The notes below the pieces were generated by a model that saw nothing but the letters and a program-made list of their open reading frames with translations, ran no database searches and was not told the origin of the DNA. A stretch of 5,533 nt of DNA from positions 1 to 5,533 of the forward strand of contig CAKVEH010000092.1 in the NCBI GenBank assembly GCA_934728205.1, given 5' to 3'. The stretch is from an uncultured Helicobacteraceae bacterium. Its GTDB lineage: Bacteria; Campylobacterota; Campylobacteria; Campylobacterales; Helicobacteraceae. The first letter of the stretch is position 1; each line of letters begins with the position of its first letter. This document shows positions 1 through 5,462 of this stretch, piece after piece. The position numbers and the translations under genes were made by a program.

Positions 1-597
1 TCCTTGACTTTTGACATCTTTGGTTGCACTTTCTTCTTGGGCATTAAGGTTGTTGTTTATATCAATAGAAAGTCTATCTATGGCTGGTTTGATTTGTTTT
101 TTAACTTCTTTTACCTCATAATTAAACACTTCTATTTCGCGTTTATCTCCCTCCAATAGCGAAGTATTAAGTTTAATTGCCTTTAAAACCACATTCCCTT
201 TAGAATCTTTAATATCCACGCCAAAAACCTTGCTTCCCTCAAATTTTGATTCATCAATGATATTATCTACCTTAGCGCGAATTTCGCCTAGTTTTTTTTG
301 GTCGTCATACACCTTTTGGGCTTTTTGCGCGTGAGAGTCAATAGAATCAAGGGATTTTTTGAGTGTTTGAAGTTTCCCAATACTTGCATTTGCAGACTTT
401 ATAGGCTCTGAGGCAAATGGAGAATGGGAATCCTTTATATCATCTGTGGCAGAAGTGGTAGGTTTTTGTATGAGTGATTTAAGTGTAGGTGTTTGTGTGG
501 CTTGCGTCCCTAACTCATTGCCAAGTTTTGTTTTTGGATTCTTTGGTGCGACATTACTCCCTGTTGTTGGAGTATTTGTGGTTGGCGTGATGGTCAT
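1..597 (-). CDS. Flagellin-like protein, possible FliS export co-chaperone (partial, 3' end outside window)
   Basis: An open frame of 199 codons reads leftward from an ATG at 595-597 to the window edge without a stop, so the C-terminus is missing. An AAGGAG site six bases before the ATG and an RpoN promoter about 40 bases upstream fix the start. Residues 1-60 are rich in Thr, Pro, Ser and Asn and look disordered. There is no signal peptide or membrane segment. Residues 70-125 resemble the N-terminal helical domain of flagellins: ANASIGKLQTL matches the flagellin IG-LQT helix, and VDNIIDESKFEGSKVF matches the I-x-x-x-T-x-F-N-G-x-K-L-L turn. A short beta-rich stretch (about 124-142) and a further helix (about 155-185) follow. 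A helical bundle with a small sheet, RpoN control and a flagellin-like core fit the H. pylori HP1076 family (FliS co-chaperone), which I recall as about 170 residues, so this protein is somewhat longer. The coding call is firm, a flagellar role is likely, and the family name is tentative. Confidence 0.85.
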   Translation of the reverse strand, partial: MTITPTTNTPTTGSNVAPKNPKTKLGNELGTQATQTPTLKSLIQKPTTSATDDIKDSHSPFASEPIKSANASIGKLQTLKKSLDSIDSHAQKAQKVYDDQKKLGEIRAKVDNIIDESKFEGSKVFGVDIKDSKGNVVLKAIKLNTSLLEGDKREIEVFNYEVKEVKKQIKPAIDRLSIDINNNLNAQEESATKDVKSQG

Positions 598-603
598 AAG
601 ATT

Positions 604-609
604 CTCCTT
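604..609 (-). promoter_or_regulatory. Ribosome binding site of the flagellin-like gene
   Basis: On the minus strand AAGGAG is followed by six bases and then the ATG at 597. This is a perfect anti-16S match at ideal spacing. It settles the start of the leftward gene. Confidence 0.85.
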
Positions 610-636
610 AAATCCCAAAATCTTTATGGTTGCAAT

Positions 637-655
637 AAGCAAATTTTAAGCCAAA
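637..655 (-). promoter_or_regulatory. RpoN (sigma-54) promoter, -24/-12 type
   Basis: Read on the minus strand the site is TTTGGCTTAAAATTTGCTT. The GG of the -24 element (652-651) and the GC of the -12 element (640-639) are separated by exactly ten bases, and the flanks match the consensus TTGG...TTGCTT. Transcription should start near position 627, giving a leader of about 30 bases before the ATG at 597. In Helicobacter and Campylobacter RpoN mainly drives the middle class of flagellar genes (hook, rod, minor flagellin) with the FlgR/FlgS two-component system. The site is therefore independent support for a flagellar role of the leftward gene. Confidence 0.85.
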
Positions 656-661
656 TTTGCA

Positions 662-678
662 ACAAAGTGAAACTTTGT
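662..678. repeat. Inverted repeat, possible operator
   Basis: ACAAAGT-GAA-ACTTTGT has perfect 7-base arms around a 3-base spacer. It lies just upstream of the RpoN -24 element and inside the divergent intergenic region. It is too weak a hairpin for a terminator and has no U tract. It could be a binding site for a dimeric regulator of either gene, but I do not recognise the motif as Fur, FNR or another known Helicobacter operator. Confidence 0.45.
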
Positions 679-750
679 AAAATTCGACAATAAAATACAC
701 ATAAAATGTGATTTTTTACCAACATATTGAAAAAAACTCGCTAAAGTAGT

Positions 751-765
751 GCGTATTTTTTACGC
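751..765. repeat. Short inverted repeat GCGTA-N5-TACGC
   Basis: Perfect 5-base arms flank five T residues, about 86-100 bases before the start of the long rightward gene. The form (5-5-5) is the same as in the repeat at 799-813, and the two centres are 48 bases apart. It may be an operator or a chance palindrome in AT-rich DNA; the sequence alone does not decide. Confidence 0.35.
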
Positions 766-798
766 CTTTAGATTCTTTAAAATAAATTCTCATAAACA

Positions 799-813
799 GC
801 CTAAAATATAGGC
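799..813. repeat. Short inverted repeat GCCTA-N5-TAGGC over the likely -10 region
   Basis: Perfect 5-base arms surround AAATA and contain the best -10-like sequence before the rightward operon. A protein bound here would block RNA polymerase, so an operator is plausible. No known regulator is recognised. Confidence 0.35.
802..807 (+). promoter_or_regulatory. Candidate sigma-70-type -10 element of the rightward operon
   Basis: TAAAAT lies 43 bases before the AAGGAG-led ATG at 851, inside an AT-rich tract as is usual for Helicobacter housekeeping promoters, which have no conserved -35 element. A start near 814 would give a leader of about 37 bases. Other TAAAAT copies at 678-683 and 778-783 are alternatives, so the exact position is weak. 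The operon must have a promoter in 598-850, because the gene on its left runs the opposite way. Confidence 0.25.
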
Positions 814-838
814 AATCAGGGAATCTTTAAACTTACTT

Positions 839-844
839 AAGGAG
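839..844 (+). promoter_or_regulatory. Ribosome binding site of the tandem activator gene
   Basis: AAGGAG stands six bases before the ATG at 851 and fixes the start of the 1027-residue protein. The first residues after it run directly into the ATP-binding motif IDIGSTTAK, as expected for a correct start. Confidence 0.85.
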
Positions 845-850
845 ATTTAT

Positions 851-3800
851 ATGGGTTTGACTTTAGGCATTGATATTGGTAGCACGACTGCAAAAATCGC
901 ACTAATGGAAGATGATAATATCATTTACAGGCAATATGAACGACACTATTCCAAAGTGCGTGAAAAAAGCATTGAGATTGTGGAGGGCTTGCGCCCGCTT
1001 ATTGGAGATAGAAGTTTTAAGGTGTCTATTTCTGGTTCTGCTGGCTTTGGAATCTGTAAGGCTGTGGGTATTGACTTCGCTCAAGAAGTCTTTGCGACCG
1101 CAGAAGCAATTAAATTCTTAGAGCCTGATACTGATGTGGTTATCGAGCTAGGTGGGGAAGATGCCAAGATTTTATTTCTAAGTGGTGGGACTGAGGAGCG
1201 AATGAATGGCTCTTGTGCTGGTGGCACAGGTGCGTTCATCGACCAAATGGTAACCCTGCTTGCCATTGATGCAAAAACTTTTGATGAAATCTCCTTACAA
1301 CACAACAAAATATATCCTGTGGCAAGTCGTTGCGGTGTGTTTGCTAAAACTGATGTCCAACCACTGCTTAATCAAGGTGTAAATAAAGAAGATATTACGG
1401 CAAGCATTTTCCAAGCCGTAGTCGATCAGACCGTGAGTGGGCTAGCACAAGGGCGTAAAATCAAGGGAAAAGTGATGTTTTTGGGCGGACCGCTATTCTT
1501 TTATAAAGGATTGCAAAAGCGATTCCAAGAAACGCTCAAACTTGATGATGAACACGCCATTTTCCCAGAATATGCGCAATACTCTGTTGCTATCGGTGTG
1601 GCACTTTGCGCAAGGGCAAACTCAAAAGAATTTACTTGCGATGGACTTTTAGAAAAACTCAAAGAATCTAAAAATGTCGCCTCAAGCAACAAATACCTTG
1701 AGCCACTTTTCGCCAATAAAAAAGAATACGAAGAATTTATCACAAGACACGAGAGCGCGAGTGTCGATGAGATTGACATTGATGAGGCATTTAAACGCAA
1801 TGATTACAAAAAACTTAACGCCTACATTGGGATAGATTGTGGTTCTACGACTACCAAACTTGTCATTATTGATGAATTTTATAGAATCCTCTATCAATTC
1901 TATAATTCTAATCAAGGCAATCCTGCAAGCGTTATCCACCACCAACTCCAATATATTTATGGGCACTTTGGTGATAAAATCACTATTAAAGGCAGTGCCG
2001 TTACGGGGTATGGCGAGGAGCTTATCAAGGCTGGGTTTAACCTAGATTCTGGACTTGTAGAGACGATAGCGCACTTAAAAGCCGCTCAACACTTTAATCC
2101 AAAGGTTGATTTTATTATTGATATTGGTGGACAAGATATGAAATGTTTTTATATCAAAAACTCCACGATTGATTCTATAATGCTTAATGAGGCGTGCTCG
2201 AGTGGTTGTGGAAGCTTCATTGAAACTTTCGCGCGCTCAATGGGCTATGATGTGCAAACTTTTTCACAATTTGGGTTAGAATCTAAGCATCCTGTGGAGC
2301 TTGGAAGTCGTTGCACAGTCTTTATGAATAGCTCGGTTAAAGAAGCACAAAAAGAAGGCGCGGGCATTGAAGATATTAGTGCGGGGCTTTCAATGAGTGT
2401 GGTAAAAAATGCTATTTATAAAGTTATCCGTGCGCGCGATGCTGATGATTTAGGCAAGCAAATTGTCGTGCAAGGTGGGACATTCCTTAACAATGCTGTG
2501 CTAAGAAGTTTTGAAAAAGAAATTGGGCGCAATGTCATTCGCCCTAAGATTAGTGGGCTTATGGGTGCATTTGGTGCAGCACTTTATGCTAAGGGGCTAA
2601 ACCTTGATAGCTCATCAATCATTACCAAAGAGGCACTTGAAAACTTCAATCATCACGCAAAAGCCACTGTGTGCAACCTTTGTGGGAATCACTGCAATCT
2701 TACCATTAACCGCTTTAGTGATACTTATGGAGCAAAAAAATTCATCTCTGGGAATCGCTGTGATAAGCCTCTAGGCTTTAAGAAAATTGTGCATTTACCA
2801 AATATGTATGAATACAAACTTGAGAAATTGCGCGATTTATTTGCCTATAAAGGATTTAATAAAGAACAAAGTGTGGTGAAATTTGGCTCAAAAGGCAAGA
2901 TTGGAATCCCGCTAGGGCTTAATATGTATGAGAATCTACCATTTTGGCACACACTACTAAGCGAGCTTGGATATGAAGTAGTCGTCTCTAGTATGACTAC
3001 TCGCAAGACTTATGCACGCGGACAATACTCAATCCCAAGCGACACCGTGTGCTATCCTGCAAAACTTCAGCACGGACATATTGAAGATTTGATGGACAAA
3101 GGTTTAGAAGTGATTTTTTACCCCTGTATGAGTTATAACTTTGAATCTGATGAAAAGCATAAAGACACCAGCACAAATAACTACAACTGCCCTGTGGTAG
3201 CCTACTATCCAGAGTTATTAAACTCAAATGTCGATAGATTGCGCGAAGTGAGATTCCTCTATCCGTATGTGGGCTTGCATAAAAAAGAGGAGTTTTATAA
3301 AAAATCTCTTGATTTTTTTGTCAAAGAACTCAAGGTGTCTAAAAAAGAATACGCCAAAGCTCTTGAGAGAGCATACGCATATAGAGAAGCGTGGCTTGAT
3401 GATATTCAACAAGAGGGCGAGCGCGTGCTTGCTCACATAAGAGAGCATAACCTTAAGGCTATCGTGCTAAGCGGGCGACCTTATCACATCGACCCTGAAA
3501 TCAATCACGGCATCGACAAGCTCATAAACTCTCTTGGATTGGTGGTGTTGAGCGAAGATTCTATATCGCATTTAGGCGATGCACAAAATCTACAAATCCT
3601 CAATCAATGGAGCTACCATTCACGACTTTATAATGCTGCTGAGTTTGTCTGTCATAACAAAAATATTGAGCTTGTGCAGTTGGTGAGCTTTGGTTGTGGG
3701 ATAGATTCTATCACTACTGATGAAGTGCGCGATATTTTGGAGTCGCGCGGTAGATTCTACACACAAATCAAAATTGATGAAATTAGCAATCTTGGCGCGG

Positions 3801-3934
3801 TTAAAATCAGAATCCGCTCGCTACTTGGTGCTATGGAAGAAAAGATTTCAGGCAAGAAAAGTCCGCACACAAGCATTCTTTTCTATAATAATATGCAACA
3901 AGAAATGCGCAAAATGACCGCATTAACAAACTAA
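851..3934 (+). CDS. Tandem acyl-CoA dehydratase activator (BadF/BadG/BcrA/BcrD ATPase x2) with C-terminal dehydratase-like domain
   Basis: This cytoplasmic 1027-residue iron-sulfur ATPase is related to HgdC, the ATP-driven electron donor to 2-hydroxyacyl-CoA dehydratases. Two ASKHA ATPase modules are visible. Module 1 (about 4-255) has IDIGSTTAK (7-15), IELGGEDAK (98-106), CAGGTGAF with Cys122, and RCGVFAKTD with Cys161. Module 2 (about 324-582) has IDCGSTTTK (328-336), IDIGGQDMK (423-431), CSSGCGSF with Cys449, and RCTVFMNSS with Cys488. The cysteine pairs are 39 residues apart in both. In HgdC such pairs from two subunits hold one [4Fe-4S]; here one chain could do so alone. Next comes a Cys4 segment (608, 611, 615, 637), then a DUF2229/HgdB-like part (about 680-995) with DTVCYPAKLQHG (Cys734), FYPC (759), GRPYHIDPE (875-883) and SFGCGID (Cys949). 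There is no signal peptide or membrane helix. It is co-transcribed with the next gene, which carries what is the C-terminal third of fused relatives. Family assignment is firm; the substrate is unknown. Confidence 0.93.
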   Translation: MGLTLGIDIGSTTAKIALMEDDNIIYRQYERHYSKVREKSIEIVEGLRPLIGDRSFKVSISGSAGFGICKAVGIDFAQEVFATAEAIKFLEPDTDVVIELGGEDAKILFLSGGTEERMNGSCAGGTGAFIDQMVTLLAIDAKTFDEISLQHNKIYPVASRCGVFAKTDVQPLLNQGVNKEDITASIFQAVVDQTVSGLAQGRKIKGKVMFLGGPLFFYKGLQKRFQETLKLDDEHAIFPEYAQYSVAIGVALCARANSKEFTCDGLLEKLKESKNVASSNKYLEPLFANKKEYEEFITRHESASVDEIDIDEAFKRNDYKKLNAYIGIDCGSTTTKLVIIDEFYRILYQFYNSNQGNPASVIHHQLQYIYGHFGDKITIKGSAVTGYGEELIKAGFNLDSGLVETIAHLKAAQHFNPKVDFIIDIGGQDMKCFYIKNSTIDSIMLNEACSSGCGSFIETFARSMGYDVQTFSQFGLESKHPVELGSRCTVFMNSSVKEAQKEGAGIEDISAGLSMSVVKNAIYKVIRARDADDLGKQIVVQGGTFLNNAVLRSFEKEIGRNVIRPKISGLMGAFGAALYAKGLNLDSSSIITKEALENFNHHAKATVCNLCGNHCNLTINRFSDTYGAKKFISGNRCDKPLGFKKIVHLPNMYEYKLEKLRDLFAYKGFNKEQSVVKFGSKGKIGIPLGLNMYENLPFWHTLLSELGYEVVVSSMTTRKTYARGQYSIPSDTVCYPAKLQHGHIEDLMDKGLEVIFYPCMSYNFESDEKHKDTSTNNYNCPVVAYYPELLNSNVDRLREVRFLYPYVGLHKKEEFYKKSLDFFVKELKVSKKEYAKALERAYAYREAWLDDIQQEGERVLAHIREHNLKAIVLSGRPYHIDPEINHGIDKLINSLGLVVLSEDSISHLGDAQNLQILNQWSYHSRLYNAAEFVCHNKNIELVQLVSFGCGIDSITTDEVRDILESRGRFYTQIKIDEISNLGAVKIRIRSLLGAMEEKISGKKSPHTSILFYNNMQQEMRKMTALTN

Positions 3935-3944
3935 ACTCAACACA

Positions 3945-3949
3945 AAGGA
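3945..3949 (+). promoter_or_regulatory. Ribosome binding site of the second operon gene
   Basis: AAGGA lies six bases before the ATG at 3956 and ten bases after the stop of the preceding gene. The downstream half of the system thus has its own translation start, which argues that the split is real and not a recent frameshift or sequencing error. Confidence 0.75.
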
Positions 3950-3952
3950 TAC

Positions 3953-3982
3953 ACAATGACACAAAAAATAACAATGACACAA
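3953..3982 (+). repeat. 12-base direct repeat duplicating the start-codon context
   Basis: ACAATGACACAA occurs at 3953-3964 and again at 3971-3982, 18 bases (six codons) apart and in frame, so the protein begins MTQKITMTQ. A second AAGGA follows at 3981-3985, three bases before another in-frame ATG (Met12, 3989). The first ATG has the better spacing and is taken as the start. Met7 has no ribosome binding site of its own. Confidence 0.7.
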
Positions 3983-5359
3983 GGATTTATGGGGTTTCAA
4001 GGCTTAGATTCTACAAGTAATCTTCCAAATGTGCAAAAATGGAATGTAGGTGTGGCAAGCAATAACGCCACACTAAAAGGTGAGCGCGAAATCATCAAAG
4101 TCCCATTCACAAAAGAGATGAAAGAAACGCACAGCATTTTAGTGCCAATGATGCTCCCCATTCACTTCCGCTTCTTAGTGAATATCTTGCGTTTGCACGG
4201 CTATAAGGCAGAATTGCTTCATAACGATGGCAAAGGCGTGGTTGATGAGGGACTTAAAAATGTGCATAATGACACTTGCTACCCTGCTTTGCTTGTGATT
4301 GGACAGATGATAGACGCGCTTAAAAGTGGCAAATGGGATTTAAGCAAAGTTGCCTTGCTCATCACACAAACAGGTGGTGGTTGTCGTGCGAGTAATTATA
4401 TCCACCTTTTGCGTAAGGCGTTGAATAAAGCTGGGTTTGGGCAAATCCCTGTGATTTCGCTCAACTTTAGCGGGCTAGAGAGCGGTCAAGGCTTTAGCGT
4501 TACGCGTCCAATGCTACAAAACCTCCTATCTGCGATTGTGTATGGGGATTTGCTAATGAATATCGCCAATCAATGTAAATCTTATGAGCTTAATAAAGGC
4601 GACACTGACGCGATGGTGGATAAATGGGTAACTAGACTTAGCACTGTGGGCACAAACGCAGGACTTACAAACTATAAAGCACAAAAACGCGATATGGTGG
4701 AGATTCTCAATGACTTTGCCTCTATCCCTAGAAGCAAAGAACGCAAGGTGCAAGTGGGAATCGTGGGAGAGATTTATATCAAATTCTCGCCACTTGGCAA
4801 CAACAACCTAGAGGATTTCTTGTTGCAAGAGAATTGCGAGGTTGTGATACCGGGATTCTTAGATTTTTGTCTTTACTGCATAAACGATAGCATTGTGGAA
4901 AACAAAATGTATGGTGGCAAGCTCTCCACAAGGATTATTTATAAAATCGTGTTTGAGTATTTTTGTCGCAAACAACAAGACCTTATCAACATCATTAAAA
5001 AACACGGGGTTTTCCGCGCACCAGCGGCTTTCAAACACACTAAATCGCTTGCTGATGGCTATGTAAGTGAGGCGATGAATATGGGTGAGGGTTGGTTGCT
5101 TACTGCTGAAATGCTTGAGCTTATCGAGCAAGGTGTGAATAATGTCATCTGCACACAACCTTTTGGTTGCTTACCAAACCACATCGTAGGACGCGGGATG
5201 ATGAAAGTCATCAAAGAGAAAAACCCGCAAAGCAACATTGTTTCAATCGATTATGACCCAAGTGCTACGCGTGTAAATCAAGAAAATCGCATTAAACTAA
5301 TGCTTTCAAACGCAAAAAAGAAATGCAAGCAAAAGCATTGCAAGAAGCATAAAATATAA
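3956..5359 (+). CDS. 2-hydroxyacyl-CoA dehydratase (HgdB)-like protein, partner half of the split activator system
   Basis: This 467-residue cytoplasmic protein matches the C-terminal part of the long fused activator/dehydratase-like proteins of anaerobes. Conserved blocks in order are VPFTKEMKETHSI (49-61), HNDTCYPAL (104-112, Cys108), ITQTGGGCRASNY (136-148, Cys143), VISLNFSGLESGQGF (166-180), GIVGEIYIKFSPLGNNN (268-284), CTQPFGCLPNHIVGRG (399-414, Cys399 and Cys405) and IDYDPSATRVNQENRIKLML (431-450). Cys108, Cys143, Cys399 and Cys405 are the likeliest iron-sulfur ligands. The first 48 residues are variable and look like an unfolded leader that replaces the fusion linker. The tail (454-466) is Lys-rich with Cys457, His461, Cys462 and His465. 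The gene starts 21 bases after its partner and must be co-transcribed with it. By family logic it would accept single low-potential electrons from the activator, but the substrate cannot be told. It lacks the layout of a classic HgdA/HgdB pair, and a role as a reductase similar to double-cubane cluster proteins is an alternative. Confidence 0.9.
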   Translation: MTQKITMTQGFMGFQGLDSTSNLPNVQKWNVGVASNNATLKGEREIIKVPFTKEMKETHSILVPMMLPIHFRFLVNILRLHGYKAELLHNDGKGVVDEGLKNVHNDTCYPALLVIGQMIDALKSGKWDLSKVALLITQTGGGCRASNYIHLLRKALNKAGFGQIPVISLNFSGLESGQGFSVTRPMLQNLLSAIVYGDLLMNIANQCKSYELNKGDTDAMVDKWVTRLSTVGTNAGLTNYKAQKRDMVEILNDFASIPRSKERKVQVGIVGEIYIKFSPLGNNNLEDFLLQENCEVVIPGFLDFCLYCINDSIVENKMYGGKLSTRIIYKIVFEYFCRKQQDLINIIKKHGVFRAPAAFKHTKSLADGYVSEAMNMGEGWLLTAEMLELIEQGVNNVICTQPFGCLPNHIVGRGMMKVIKEKNPQSNIVSIDYDPSATRVNQENRIKLMLSNAKKKCKQKHCKKHKI

Positions 5360-5363
5360 GCCA

Positions 5364-5395
5364 AACACCTTTAGATTCTAGAATCTAAAGGTGTT
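5364..5395. terminator. Perfect 32-bp palindrome, probable bidirectional terminator
   Basis: Two perfect 16-base arms (half-site AACACCTTTAGATTCT) begin four bases after the stop of the plus-strand operon and lie between two convergent genes. As RNA it folds into a long hairpin with at most a four-base loop. No U run follows on the plus strand (GCAAACACTCG); on the minus strand the flank is moderately T-rich (TATATTTTA, after a few bases). A two-way terminator or a 3'-end stabilising hairpin is the likeliest role. The core CTAG-centred TTTAGATTCT word is common in this genome fragment. Confidence 0.7.
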
Positions 5396-5462
5396 GCAAA
5401 CACTCGATTTCACTACAATCTACTAAAATCTCAACAATCACTAAAATTGCTAGACTTTAACA

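Noticed and set aside
446..649. Plus-strand open frame of 67 codons, rich in Val, Phe and Gly
   Set aside because: It lies almost wholly opposite the flagellin-like minus-strand gene and its RpoN promoter, has no ribosome binding site, and its composition is what the complement of a Thr/Pro/Asn-rich gene gives.
598..850. tRNA, small RNA or riboswitch in the divergent spacer
   Set aside because: No cloverleaf, no long stable stem and no recognised riboswitch core can be seen; only short AT-rich inverted repeats are present.
902..3448. Several minus-strand and other-frame open frames of 60-99 codons inside the tandem activator gene
   Set aside because: All lie within a clearly conserved coding frame, lack good ribosome binding sites and encode no recognisable motifs; they are shadows of the real gene.
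3932..3958. Possible frameshift or sequencing error splitting one long gene
   Set aside because: The stop and the next start are separated by a normal intergenic gap with an AAGGA site, and both protein ends carry non-conserved extensions, so two real genes are more likely. A strain-specific break cannot be fully excluded.
4553..5158. Minus-strand open frames of 66 and 99 codons opposite the dehydratase-like gene
   Set aside because: They overlap conserved motifs of the plus-strand gene and show no start signal or domain of their own.
5364..5395. Terminal inverted repeat of an insertion sequence or a CRISPR repeat
   Set aside because: There is only one copy in the window, no transposase frame, and no spacer-repeat periodicity; a terminator-like palindrome between convergent genes explains it better.
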